A stretch of DNA of 64,000 nt. It comes from Raphanus sativus. Taxonomy: Eukaryota > Streptophyta > Magnoliopsida > Brassicales > Brassicaceae. The stretch spans positions 18,733,579 to 18,797,578 of the forward strand of contig NC_079517.1 of the NCBI RefSeq assembly GCF_000801105.2, written 5' to 3'. Both the position numbers and the translations under genes were made by a program. A model generated the notes under the pieces. That model ran no database searches. It saw nothing but the letters and a program-made list of their open reading frames with translations, and was not told the origin of the DNA. Positions 24,907 to 36,343 of the stretch are shown in pieces (positions within the stretch are counted from its first letter, which is position 1; every line of letters begins with the position of its first letter).

Positions 24907-25179
24907 GTAACACATCTCTTTAATTTTTAATGTCTTCATCAATGAATAGTCAAACGATTCCCAATCTTCCAATGCACTCAAGAAATCTCTCACGTATGCT
25001 TTTGTGGTCTTGAATGCATCCTTGCTGAAAACAAAGTCAATTGGCTCGACTATCATCATGTCCTCGCCAAATTGATCGGAGATGGCAAGACCAATAATTT
25101 CTTTGTAAACAGTTACTTTGCTTTCCACAGACAAATTCTCCATATCCAAAATTGAGTTTTGATTAAGAAACCAAAACAT
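24907..25179 (-). pseudogene. Unidentified coding fragment with a solo LTR in its tail
   Basis: A coding-like minus-strand frame runs from about 25179 (MFWFLNQNSILDMENL) through ESKVTVYKEIIGLAI, EDMMIVEPIDFVF and LSALEDWESFDYSL to KIKEMCY, where the LTR begins. Removing the LTR and one copy of GTAAC continues the frame for a few more codons (TMDL) to a TAG at about 22240. The protein is acidic and helical-looking, and I do not recognise its family. It may be the last exon of a host or transposon gene. Upstream exons were not found. Confidence 0.45.
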
Positions 25180-25417
25180 TAGCGCTGATATAATCTGATG
25201 TAGCGGAATTTTTATAAAATAGAACTAGAGATCCATTTATTCTAATAATACCTTGAAAACTAGAATAATACAAATATCTTATTTAGTCTATGAATGTTTA
25301 TGATCAATGTCTTCTTAAATTTATTAAGATATCTATAGATCTAGCGAAAACAAGGAATAAAAGAAAAAACTCTTACCATTTATTAATCAAATCATAAACC
25401 GAATACAAACTTAAAGT

Positions 25418-25540
25418 CTAAACGGCTATATATAAAAAAACCGTAAAACCTTATAACAATAAAGATTACTATCTAAATTTAATAGAATTAACAAAATAAA
25501 CAATAGGATATTTGAAAATATTCCAAATAATTATCTTTTA
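25418..25540. repeat. Right copy of the 120-bp repeat at 21971-22090
   Basis: It shares CTATATATAA.AAAACC, ACTATCTAAATTTAATA and AATATTCCAAATAATTATC with the left copy in the same orientation. The pair brackets the coding fragment and solo LTR, so it could be the terminal repeats of an older element or a segmental duplication. Confidence 0.5.
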
Positions 25541-27817
25541 TCACATTACATCTGTAAGAGGCTAATTGAGACCAAACATGTCCTGACAACAGTCCATCTA
25601 ACTCACATCTTCACAAAACATTTTCCAAGATGACCGTTTTTTGATCTCCGATTCAAATTTGGTGTGTCGTCACCTCTAAGTTTGAGAGAGAGGGCAAAAT
25701 GTAAGTCTAACAATCTTAAAGCCAAGAACAGTTGAGGACCAAACACAAATAGGCCTAATCGAAAATCTTATTCATCTTAACCAAGATAAGACAAAATTTG
25801 CGAAGATTTTAAAAACTGTACATGCGATAAAACAAAAAGAAAAATGAGAATACACTCCAGTAAAACATATTTGATACTCTCTTAGTCTTACCCTTTACTG
25901 ATGACTCAGCATGACAATTATCCTTGCAAGAAATAAGATGAATAATGTTTCTAGATTGTTTTGAAGAGTCTCTAAAACCTAACCTCTATATTTTGAACAA
26001 GTTCTAAGTTCTACACGGTCTACTTTTATTATCCACCTTGTCATGGCCCAAGATGATGACTCTTTATCCTATTTTTTGAGGAAACAACTATGCATACTTT
26101 CACCGTTTTATTCTTCTTTTTTAGCATTTCACCATATTTATAATGCTAAACCATCAATGCCACTATTGAGTGTATAGTATGATGAGTTTTTCAATTATTC
26201 GTCTTCAAGTCAAATTTTCTAATGAGTTATGGACCCTCTGCCTAAGACTGTTCCCTGTACTTATACTGTAGCCACTGAAACTTACTTTTGTTGTAAATCG
26301 ACATTTCTGATTTTCTCATCCATGAATCAACAAAGCCAAAAGCAGTGGAGCAAAATGTTATTGTTACCAGAATCATTGTATCTGTAAATAAGATTCCAAT
26401 TTTTTTGGTCACAATAAGATCCAATTATGAACGGAAATAAAACGATGTTTCACAGACAATTTCATTCTTCCAAATGCAGTGGTTGTAAGTGTGCCCCGTT
26501 GATGTCGATCGAAGTCGTTGTCTTTCTAAATTTGTAAGGGGATTTTATTCTTATTCAAGAAATGTTTCGATGACACGAACAGCCAGATGACATATTACAA
26601 GTTAAGTTGATAGAAACCTTACAGAAGTATCAATCACCATTTCCATGCGAGGAGTGTATAGTCCAGGGTCAATTGGTATATAACTAATTCAAGTAAATAA
26701 AAAAGGTCGATATGACTTACGGTATTAAGTAAAATGCAAATATATTTTTTTCACATATAGAAAAATAAATTTTGGAGTTTAGTTATCGTTTAGAAAAATA
26801 CTTTTTTCACTAAATTTCCTCTATGATTTTTTCCAAGCTCATCCAAAAATCATTGAATTGTTATTTTATTAAATTCAATAATCATTAACCAAACAAATAT
26901 TTTGTAAACTTACAACTTGTGTAGGCTGTGCATCTTGCTCTGAGTGGTTCTACTATCTCTCTTGAAGTCGCCTTATGCCAGGTTCAACATACTCCTTCTC
27001 TATGTCTAATAGTCTCCAATGGATCCTTATTGATTTACATAAATAATTTGTAGTTTCCAGCCTTTCAAATATAACAAATTAGTCATGGACATGATCTTCA
27101 TCATGTTCTAAATCTTATATGTCACTTTTAGAATATATAGAAAATCTCTGTGACAAAAAAAAGAATATATATAGAAAATCTATTCCAGTGTAAACCCTCA
27201 ATATTGAATATTGCCATATGTTAGATTCTTCGTAACCTGTAAGTGACCAGTAGTAATATCCTATATAAGAAGCATATCTTTTGAGGTGATTATAATTTTC
27301 CAAGCAAAGGCAAACACAAATACTAATTAAACACAAATATATGAAAACATATACGTTGATGCGAAATGTTAATACAAATGTTACGTGTGAAGAGGAATAC
27401 AATATACAAATGCTATAAATGGAAAGATAAACACATAAAAATGCAAAACATAGACAGAACAATATACGACGGTGAATAAAACAATGGACGCAAAATGGAC
27501 TCAAAATGGACGCAAATATTGTTGCATTATATTTCTTGAAATAGGTGACGTTGTTTGCATTCGTTTTTCCAGTACGGTACTGACTTGTCTCGCTCCGTTA
27601 GTGTTAGTTGTGGTGAGTGGTGGAGGTTTTATGTTCGACAGCAGAGAAAGGTTTTCTGTTCTGCTCTACTTCTTCTCGTTGATTAGTCCTATGCCTCAAT
27701 GGTTTTATGTTCCGGTTTCGTTTTGGACAACGGTCTCTGGGTCGTCAGAGTTCGATGTAGCAGCAATATCCTTATGTTGGGTTTTATTTAGTCTATATAT
27801 CCAAATCTTTTGTCTTA
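25541..27817. other. Intergenic, no gene recognised
   Basis: The stretch is AT-rich. The longest frames (a 129-residue one on minus near 27115-27504 and a 132-residue one on plus from 27472) are hydrophobic, lack recognisable motifs and run into a Helitron end, so I do not call them genes. ATGGACGCAAA/ATGGACTCAAA is repeated at 27484-27510. Confidence 0.5.
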
Positions 27818-28577
27818 TCTATCTTATTAAAGTTGAAGTACCCATTGAAAGTGTTTGGAAACATAGATAACTATCTATATTTAAACTGTTTGGACACATG
27901 TATAGTACTTTCTTTTTACACAATTAGCACTGGTTTTTCAATAAACTAATTACACATCCACTTCGACATTAACTTCTTTTAACACTAAACCTTACTCAAT
28001 TAAATTACACCGAAAACATATGGAAATAACTAACATAACATGATTGTTGGGCAGATCCAACATTCCAAATAAGATTTTTATTTAATACTTTTGATATATT
28101 AGAAGATATTTCGAGAATGGTAAAAGAAATATACTCATTTAGTTATCCCAATACAAAGTGGGCCAAATTTAAATTTGGGCAAGTGATATAGTAATTATAG
28201 TTAGCCCAGTTATGTAGAATAATAATAGTTATTTTTTTTTGGTCAAAATGTAGAATAATTAAAATTTCGTTTTATATAAGAAAGTAAGCAATAATATATT
28301 GTGTGGCCTATTCCATTTTTTTGTAACAACCGTGGCCCATTTTATTATTGTTGTCAAAATTATTCAAAATTATGCAAATTTAGTATTAGCTTAAAAAAAT
28401 CTGATAATATTTTCTAATCAATATTTACAAAAATAAATTATATGACAAATATAATAACATTCTCCATGGTTTATATAACCGACTAAATACCAACTGTTTA
28501 TAACATTTTAATATTAAATCAAATATCTATTACAAATTAAATTGAACACCCGTGCCCCTGCACGGATTAGAATCTAG
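27818..28577 (+). mobile_element. Non-autonomous Helitron, 760 bp
   Basis: The 5' end TCTATCTTATTAAAGTTG follows an A (27817). The 3' end has a perfect 6-bp hairpin CCGTGC-CCCT-GCACGG and ends TCTAG before T (28574-28578). No coding capacity. Confidence 0.78.
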
Positions 28578-28594
28578 TTATTATTAATACGTTA

Positions 28595-28740
28595 ATAACC
28601 ACGCGTCTGTGGTCGGGTGGTCAAGGCTGTTCCGTGGATTTCCAAGGGACCGAATTCGAATCCGCATCACACCAGATTTTCACAACGCGTAGCCACCGGA
28701 GCTTTCACATTCTCTCCGGAGAATGGTTTACCAATTTTTT
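28595..28740 (+). mobile_element. tRNA-derived SINE, 146 bp
   Basis: A perfect 14-bp target duplication TTATTAATACGTTA (28581-28594 and 28741-28754) brackets it. It has an A-box-like TGGTCGGGTGG (28610-28620), a B-box-like ATTCGAATCC (28654-28663), and a T-rich 3' tail. The layout is that of the short tRNA-related SINEs common in Brassica. It landed 3 bp downstream of the Helitron 3' end, so it is the younger of the two. Confidence 0.85.
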
Positions 28741-28907
28741 TTATTAATACGTTATTGTTCAATTTATGTTTTAGAGATAAGTCCACTTGTATTTAATTTT
28801 GGATTTTTTTCCAAACTATCTCGTATTTAATTGGAGTTAGACATCTCTTTATATATTGAACATTTTTTGTCTAAATTTCTAATATGAGATTTTGTTTGAT
28901 AACTTAT

Positions 28908-29040
28908 AACATGACTAATAGAAGTTTTTAAATAAGATATTTAAGAACCGGTTCTTACTTTTTTTAGTTAAAAGTTAAGACGTGTTTCTTATATTCCGAC
29001 AAGAACCCCACCTAAGAACCCCCCATTAATCATGTTCTTA
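28908..29040. mobile_element. Short MITE with AACATGAYTAAT ends
   Basis: The left end AACATGACTAATAG and the right end (reverse complement) AACATGATTAATGG are inverted, with TTATA on both outer sides. The interior has the palindrome AAGAACCGGTTCTTA. Family not assigned. Confidence 0.4.
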
Positions 29041-29470
29041 TATCCTCCTCTTCTAACTAAAGACGATACTGACCACTAGTTTCATGGTCGTATGACTAGT
29101 TTTTTTACCACATATTTTCTTTCTGATTTGATGGGTCTCATTCCTACTTAAGAGTTGTTTTGGTATTCTTACAAATTTTCGCCATATTTCTCTAATAATA
29201 TTTTCTGGAATTTATTAAGTCCATGTATAACTATTTATGTATGATTAATAAGATATTTTCACTTTAGGCTTAAACACAACGATGCATAGTTTATTTTTAG
29301 ATTTATTTTTTTTTACATTTTTTTTTTACGAAAGGCTTTCAATTAAAATGCTAGAAAAGTTACAGATATAAGGTCAGAGGGACCTTAGAGTTCAAAATAA
29401 AACCATCATACATAAAAGTTTTAAACTAGAGAAACAAGGAAGCAACCAAGCAGTGTAAAGTTGACACTTA

Positions 29471-30169
29471 GACCACCTGTAATGGTGGATTTTGGGAGTC
29501 CTTAACACATAAACCTAGACAAATTAGAATATAATAATATTATTTAGCTTAAGTATTGTAAGGATCAAGTCCTAAAAATACTTATTCAAGGATCAATCCT
29601 TAGTGACATGGCAAACTCTTCTCTCTCTCATCCTTTTTCCATCTCCTTGATCGATTCCAAATCTCCTCTTTTGCAAAATTCCAATCTTTTTTTCCAGGAA
29701 AGATTGAGAGATTTCAACAAATGGAAGCTACAAACGAGAAACAGAACAACAGCTCAAGGTTCAGTTATCTACCCAGAGAGAAGAAGAGTCTCTGTTTACC
29801 GTTGCAGGCAAGGTTCTGAGTAAAATGATGACGGCCACTTTGTTTTTTTTTCTTTACAGTGCCAAACCGGCGAATGCAATGGAAAAGACACGAAAAGATT
29901 CTGTCTTTAAGCTTCTCATGTTCTCCTGTCGAAGTTTAAACTCTTAACTATTACGGAGCTCTAGTTTCAGTAAATAACAGAGACCAAGGAACAATGCATA
30001 TGTAGTGTTCCATGAAATGCTTGACTGAAATCTTGAACTTCCTAAAAACCCCAAGTTAGAGAACACCATTGCACACACCTTTTCTAGTTATAATCCTTAA
30101 CTATTAGAAAAAAAAATTAATTTTTTAGTCCTAAGGATTCGTTAGACGAGTCCACCGTTGCATATGCTC
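29471..30169. mobile_element. Tourist/Harbinger-type MITE, 699 bp
   Basis: It is flanked by TTA (29468-29470 and 30170-30172). The ends GACCACCTGTAATGGTGGA and, from the right, GAGCATATGCAACGGTGGA are inverted, followed inside by matching CCTTA stretches. A 71-residue open frame (29608-29823) lies inside; it has no motifs I recognise and may be captured or random sequence. Confidence 0.6.
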
Positions 30170-30199
30170 TTAACAACTTAACAATATACTGTTGAGAAA

Positions 30200-30452
30200 T
30201 TAGTGATAAGAAGCTTTACCTCTACCCCTTCTTCCTTTGACTGGGACAGTGAACCACTCCATGTCTTTCAGTCTTTGAGAAGGCTTTAATGCCCTACCGC
30301 CACGAGACCTTTGTGTTTCCACAACTGAGTCTCGAGATTGTCCAGGGGCAGTAGCATGAGGGGCAGAGGCTGGGGACGGTAATGGAGAGTTCGTGAAGAC
30401 AAGTTCCATGGCTGGTGAAACAGCTGGTGGTTCACTGGCTTCAGAATCATCC
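30200..30452 (-). pseudogene. Downstream half of a reading frame split by an LTR element
   Basis: The minus-strand frame DSEASEPPAVSPAMELVFTN continues through RGGRALKPSQRLKDMEWFTV to GRRGRGKASYH and a stop at 30200. It joins in frame, across one copy of the CATCC duplication, with the fragment at 34477-34840. The WFTV...KGRRGRG tail resembles the C-terminus of plant LINE ORF1/DUF4283 proteins, but this is a weak resemblance. Its end is close to the Tourist MITE at 30169. Confidence 0.45.
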
Positions 30453-30838
30453 TATAACGACCCTCTTTAAACCGAAATTGATATTCGGTTTGATTTAAAA
30501 TTTGGACCAAGACAATAAACCAATTGCTTATATATTAAATTGTTAAGTATAAGTCTCCTAAAAACTTAAAGCTATGTGCCGTCAGTGGAGATTCAACCTT
30601 CTCTAAGCCATCTTCTTCTCCATCTCCAGCCACCATGAAAGAGGAGCCATCACACCATTTGAGAAGAGAGATTAAAGCTCATCAGACACGTTTATGGAGA
30701 ACTGAAGAACGATCGATCAAAACTAAGTATTTCGAGCTTTGGAAAATTAACGACCGACCGTCGGATGGGATGGGACCCACGGGCCGAGAGAGCGGGGGTG
30801 GGTGGCCCATTAGCCATGGGCGGGGTCGGGGCGTTACA
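30453..30838 (+). repeat. 5' LTR, 386 bp
   Basis: It starts TATAACGACC (TA in place of the TG seen in the 3' copy) and ends GGGGCGTTACA. The first bases differ more from the 3' LTR than the rest does. Confidence 0.88.
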
Positions 30839-30840
30839 AG

Positions 30841-30852
30841 TGGTATCAGAGC
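30841..30852 (+). promoter_or_regulatory. Primer-binding site for initiator tRNA-Met
   Basis: TGGTATCAGAGC, 2 bp after the 5' LTR, is complementary to the 3' end of plant initiator tRNA-Met, the usual primer of many plant LTR elements. Confidence 0.9.
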
Positions 30853-31279
30853 AGAAAAGAAGATGGAAGATTTATCAGATAAGGGCAGTATTTTATCTAT
30901 GCACTATCAGCGCAGTGTTTGTTGTGTGTGATGCTTTAGGCGTCTTGCTTGTTCATGTTAGAGCTAAACTTCCATAGCGGGATTTCTATTTACTTAAGTC
31001 AGTGGTTTGTGGATTAGCATCCCATACCTCACTGAGTGACTCCCCTGTTACTCACCCTCATTTTCTCCCTTTCAGGTGAGGTAGCCGAGCAGGAGTGATT
31101 GCTTTCGGATTGGTGCTTTGGGAGTTTTATTTCTTATTTTCAGACTTAGGTTTTATACTTTTATCGATATTTTTCGAGATTTATTTTATTTATGCTATTA
31201 TTGGATTATGGTGTCGAGATTGACTTTTGAGAAGTAATAAATGGAGACTTTTATGAGATTATTATTTATTATATTATTT

Positions 31280-31314
31280 TAGAAAATCGGGGTATTACAA
31301 TTTGGTATCAGAGC
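31280..31314 (+). repeat. Second internal LTR end plus second tRNA-Met primer site
   Basis: AAATCGGGGTATTACA (31284-31299) is a typical gypsy LTR end, followed by TTT and TGGTATCAGAGC (31303-31314). It lies about 460 bp inside the outer primer site. The segment 30853-31299 therefore looks like the 3' part of a different LTR trapped inside the element. Confidence 0.7.
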
Positions 31315-31994
31315 GGGTTCCATCCCGGCTCCGACCCGGGATGGCGATTTGTGGGACTGGATTTTAATCGGTTTTAGAAGTTCTTCAAAACATTTTGGGA
31401 ATTGGGGGGATTTTAAAAATAAAAGTGACTAGCACATTTCTGTTCGATTCTAACCCAAATGTCTTTTTATGACGATGAGTTTACCCATCGTTATCCGTTC
31501 TCTAGCCAACAGGGTTTCAGCCAGATGTTTAATAGATGGAGGATGTCACAGTTTGTAAGATTGTTCAGCTGTTTATCAGTTTCGTCAACCGTGTTCAGAG
31601 ATTGCAAGTGGATTTATTATGTTTCTACCACCACCTAACTTTAAGCTGTCACTCTGCGAGTTTTTGGTTACTGGAGCTTATTTGGTGTGAGAGGTGAGCT
31701 ATTGGTTGGCATGTGTTATTCTCGTGTAATAGTAAATTGACTATTTTAGAGGTATGATCAGTTTGTAAACTCGTGGGGATCGCTTTTGGATTGGGGGTGC
31801 GGCATCTTGCGTTTTGCATATACTAGAGTTATGCTTGTTCTGGTTGCCAGATTTTGGTGGTGTTGACCGTTTCAGATTGTGTTTAAGCTATTAAGATTCA
31901 GACAGTCGGAACACAGAGATTAGGGACCACTGGCGTTCATCGAGATGTATCAGTTCTACTTGGAGGGGTCGATTTCATCGGAGACTTAGGAGAG

Positions 31995-34080
31995 ATGGAG
32001 CTGGATTTCTATGATGTTATAGTTTGGATGGATTGGCTGTCACGTCATCAAGTGGTACTAGATTGCCTCAGAGCAAGAGTTCATATCCCTAGAGGAGATC
32101 GGAAGATCACATTCCAGTGTATTCAGGCTTACAGAGAAATTTCATTCATTTCCATGTTGCACGCTGAGGATCTATTGGAGAGAGGAGCAGAGGGATTTAT
32201 GGCGACTATTTCGATGGATAAGGATGATGGACATCATGAGTTACAGGATATTCCAGTGGTTGCAGAGTTTGAGGATGCATTCGAGGCCTTAAAGGGGCCA
32301 CCACCAGCCAGAGTAGACGCTCTTATGATTGGGTTGGAACCAGGGACATAACCGGTTTCACAAGCACAGTACCGTTTAGTACCAGCAGATATAACTGAGT
32401 TAAAAAAAACAGCCGGATAAACTCTCGGATAAGGTTTTCATCAGGTCGAGTACTTAACCATTGGGAGCATGTACATAGGACGGTATTTTATATATGTTAT
32501 GGACATTATGAGCTTGTGGTGATGCTGATTAGGTTTTCGAAATGCACCGGTAGCATCGAGAAACTTACGAACGATGTCTTTCGTCAGCACTTGGATAAGT
32601 GCACGATTGCATTCATCGACGATATCATGATTTATTCTTAGAGCAGAGAGGGGCATGCGGAGCATTTACATATTGTGTTGGTTAAGCTGGAGAGCATCAA
32701 TTAGTTGCTAGCTTGGTAAGTTTTTCTTTTGGAAGGAGAAGGAAAAAAAATTGGATTTTGGGTTATGTGGTTCCGGAAGCAGGAGTTACTCAAGATTTGG
32801 AAAATATCACTACGATTTCAGCGTGGCCGACATCTAAGAGTTGTAGAGATAAGAAGTTATATTTTTATTGGCCTGGAATGAAGAATAATGTTGCTATATC
32901 TGTATCGCAGTGTTAGACATGTCAGATGGTTAAGGTTGAGAATCTGGTGCTTATCGGGTTATTGCATGATCTGTCATTACCATAGTGGAAATGGTACTTG
33001 GTGACTATGGATTTGTGATTGCGTTACACAAAAAAAAAAGATTCATGTGGAAAGAATGCTATTTGGGGTTATTGTGGATAGGCTCACCAAGGTTGCTCTT
33101 TTCATAGCGATTACAAAAAAAAATGGAGCTGATCAGTTGGGTTGGTGCAGATGTACATTAAAAAGATTGTGAGGTTGCATGAAGTTCCTGTTAGCATTGT
33201 ATCAGATTGGGATACTAAGTTCACATATGCTTTTTGGGGAGTCTTTCAGAAGGCGTTTGGGACAAAGGTCCATATGAGTACAACCTACCACCCACAGACA
33301 GATGGGCAGTCAGGGAGGACTATTCAGACATTGGAGGATATGCTCAGAGATTGCGTATTATATCGGAAAGGAAACATGGGGAAGTATCTACATCTAGCAG
33401 AGTTTTCCTACAACAACACCTATCATTCGAGTATGAGATGACACCATATGAGGCACTTTATGGTAGGCCTTGTCGTACACCACTTTGTTGGACAGAAGTG
33501 GGGGAGAGACGGGACATAGAACCAGCAATGGTTCAGGAGACAGTAGAGCAAGTTGAGATGCTCAAGGTTCAGTTTAAGGAAGCCCATAACTGTCAAAAGA
33601 GTATGCAAATCAGCACCATAAGGATTTGGATTTTCAGGTGGGAGACTTAGTATATATGGAAGTGAGGACATCTCAGGAAGGATCTAAGATTCGAAAGCTA
33701 AAGAAGTTTAAACCAAGATATATGAGACCATACCCATTGGAGAACGGATTGGAGCAGTGAATTATAGTTTAAAGTTATCAGCAGAGTTGTCAGGGTTTCA
33801 AGACATAATCAATGTATCAGTTTTGAGGAAGGCCGGGAAAAAGCCAAAGCTCATTTTGTAGTAGCCGCCAAATGACCATGGTAAAAAAAAAAAAAAATTG
33901 TTTACACCTTACCAACCAGTAGATATTATAAAAAGATAAGAAAAAGAGGTTCAAGGAATGATGATCATGTTGGGCCAAAATTTGTTGAGAAAGACGAGAT
34001 TCAAGAGGAGACATGGGAACTCAGATAAGGATTTGATTATCCATTTCACGAGCGCAATTCGGGGTCGAATTCTCTATTAG
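31995..34080 (+). pseudogene. Decayed gypsy pol: protease/RT/integrase pieces
   Basis: Relics in Pol order: a DVIVWMDWLSRHQVVLDC segment after protease; RT box FIDDIMIYS (near 32620) followed by a stop; the integrase zinc part (YFYWPGMKNNVAISVSQC near 32870); the integrase core (VDRLTKVALF, IVSDWDTKFTYAFW, TTYHPQTDGQSGRTIQTLED near 33280); and MTPYEALYGRPCRTP. The C-terminal stretch has an ETWELR-like motif near 34005, reminiscent of a chromodomain tail. Many stops, frameshifts and poly-A runs interrupt it. Confidence 0.8.
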
Positions 34081-34091
34081 TGGGGGAGAAT
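34080..34091 (+). promoter_or_regulatory. Polypurine tract
   Basis: GTGGGGGAGAAT lies immediately before the 3' LTR (TGTAACGACC), the expected plus-strand primer. Confidence 0.75.
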
Positions 34092-34476
34092 TGTAACGAC
34101 CCGAATTCTTTAAACCGAAATTGATATTCGGTTTGATTTAAAATTTGGACCAAGACAATAAACCAATTGCTTATATATTAAATTGTTAAGTATAAGTCTC
34201 CTAAAAAACTAAAGCTATGTGCCGTCAGTGGAGATTCAACCTTCTCTAAGCCATCTTCTTCTCCATCTCCAGCCACCATGAAAGAGGAGCCATCACACCA
34301 TTTGAGAAGAGAGATTAAAGCTCATCAGACACGTTTATGGAGAACTGAAGAATGATCGATCAAAACTAAGTATTTCGAGCCTTGGAAAATTAACGACCGT
34401 CGGATGGGATGGGGCCCACGGGCCGAGAGAGCGGGCGTGGGTGGCCCATTAGCCATGGGCGGGTCGGGGCGTTACA
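34092..34476 (+). repeat. 3' LTR, 385 bp
   Basis: It starts TGTAACGACCC and ends GGGGCGTTACA. It is nearly identical to the 5' LTR over its whole length and is followed by the CATCC duplication. Confidence 0.9.
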
Positions 34477-34840
34477 CATCCAGTACCGAAAATAAGTTGT
34501 TATGAACAAAAGGTACAGAAGTCGGAGAAGTGAAAGTATTGTCAACCACATTATCAACTTCCTCTAGAGGAGAATCTGAAATCTGTGGCAGAGAGAGCGT
34601 TGAGGAGTCAACAGGTTTTGAGACATCAACCTGTTCAAAGATTTCTTCACTAGAAGAGGCAGCCATTACAGTATATGTTGGGATTTCTTTTTCATCAGAT
34701 ACATCAGTGTCAAGAGCAATAACAAGATCAGTCTCCTTTGGCGTACTAGCCACAGGAACATCTTCAGTGGGAGAGTTTTCTGGAGTGTTCACAGCCACAA
34801 CTGAGACAGAGGAGACTGTTGTATATTTGTTTATATTTTA
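34477..34840 (-). pseudogene. Upstream half of the reading frame split by the LTR element
   Basis: A Ser/Pro/Thr/Glu-rich frame runs leftward from about 34840 (an ATG at 34798 gives MAVNTPENSPTEDVPVAST) to NNLFSVLD, where the retrotransposon begins. The NNLFSVLDD junction recalls the linker after the zinc knuckle in LINE ORF1 proteins. The frame is closed upstream by a stop near 34845, so the piece is probably 5' truncated. Codon pattern and continuity across the insertion argue that it was coding before the insertion. Confidence 0.45.
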
Positions 34841-34844
34841 AATA

Positions 34845-36343
34845 TTTGTTTGATACTTTGTAGTAAAGGTATCTGTTTCATCAGTTTGTTAGGGTTTTTA
34901 CATTAACCTGTTTAATTCTGTTTAGCTCATTTTGGGTTAATCTTAATTGCGTCTAATTCTAAAGTAATGTAAGCTCTCGAGCAAGCCCATCTCAAACTTC
35001 GATTCACAGAAAGTTTAATAAAAAACGTATGGTGAGAGCAAACTTATGCTTTGAACAAACTGTTCCTCAATATTTGGAGGATCACTTGTTTGGCACTTTT
35101 GGCCTTTCCCCTCATGAAAAGTCCAAATCTATTTCATGGATAAACGATCGCCACGTGATTTGATTTTTTATTGTTTGTTTATTTTGTCATGAGTATTATC
35201 GTCAATAAGTTTTACATTTTCTTAGAAATATAATAATTTAAGTGTTTACTTTACACTTCCAAAGATATGGCCACTATGGCAGATAACAAGTAATATTAAA
35301 TTGATTATCTTTGCTCGTATAACTTTTTGATAGTTTTTAGTTTATGCTATATCCATTTACTTTTTTCGAGTTTGAAGTTGTCACAGAAAGAAAACCTGGA
35401 GTCATATATATTCTGTCAGCAAATCACAGCCCTTCAATCCTCAGGAAACTGGCGACGACTGTCTTTCATCTCTAGAACCAGAGGAACAATGCATACCATA
35501 ACAGTTGTGCACTTGTGCTGTGATCTCAAAGCTTATCTATAGGGATGTGAACAACACAATTTTGACGAGGAGGAATAGAAAGCAATTTCTTATCTCTTTT
35601 TTTGCTGAACCTTGTTTTTATTTGTTTTTGCCATGGTAATAGTATTTTTAGATTATATTTTATAAATCTGAACATCATTAACATGATATTAGCATTCTTA
35701 GCAAAAAAAAAGCAATAAATTTAACGTAAAAGTTTATTTTTATAGTAGCACTAATATAAAACTGATATTACAAAAAGGAATCTTCATTCAGCAGTTTCGT
35801 CATTTTGTTTGCCAATCATATTTATAATTTGAATGGATAATTGTCTAATAAAAACATTGCCGACTTATACAGTATATTATCTGAAATTGTTTGTGGTTTA
35901 TGAGTGGGAAAAAAGGATCTACTCCACGACAAAACATAAACAAATTAAAAGATGAAAATGGGTTGAACTAAAGTGTGATTAGTTAGTTTATCGCATCTTT
36001 GAGACAGTCCACTACTTTTACATCATATTCTTTTCTAGTTGTGTGACAAAAAAAAAAATTCTTTTCTAGTTGTTCAAAACTGGTTTTGCCACCATTAGGT
36101 TCATGAAACTCTACATCCGGTTTCTACATACTACAGTCTAACACAACTGTGCTTATTTCAAACTTGACTATCAGTTGAAAACCATGACTTTATAAACTAA
36201 TTAAAGTTAGGAAAGTCGTAAAAACGCAGCATAATAGAGATGCCAATTCTTGGACAGATCAACAGAGCTCTCTATTTAATGAAAATAATGCCAAACTGTA
36301 TATAAAAGGATGGTAATTGACAAAAAAAGTATATAATAACCAA
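34845..36343. other. Intergenic, no gene recognised
   Basis: AT-rich sequence. A coding-like plus-strand patch near 35365-35460 (FEVVTERKPGVIYILSANH in one frame) is too short and isolated to call. CTTTTCTAGTTGT is repeated at 36032 and 36062. Confidence 0.5.

Larger units (their letters stand above)
30453..34476 (+). mobile_element. Young, internally decayed Ty3/gypsy (chromovirus-like) element
   Basis: Total 4024 bp: 5' LTR 30453-30838, primer site at 30841, pol relics, polypurine tract, 3' LTR 34092-34476, flanked by CATCC (30448-30452 and 34477-34481). The two LTRs differ by only a handful of bases by eye, implying recent insertion. Gag is not recognisable and pol is full of stops, so movement must have used proteins from another element. 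A second LTR-like end and primer site sit inside at 31280-31314. Confidence 0.88.

Noticed and set aside
27472..27870. 132-residue open frame as a membrane protein gene
   Set aside because: It is hydrophobic but motif-free, and its 3' end runs into the Helitron that starts at 27818.
30765..30977. Small plus-strand frame at the LTR/primer site junction
   Set aside because: It spans the LTR boundary and primer site of the retrotransposon and cannot be a real gene.
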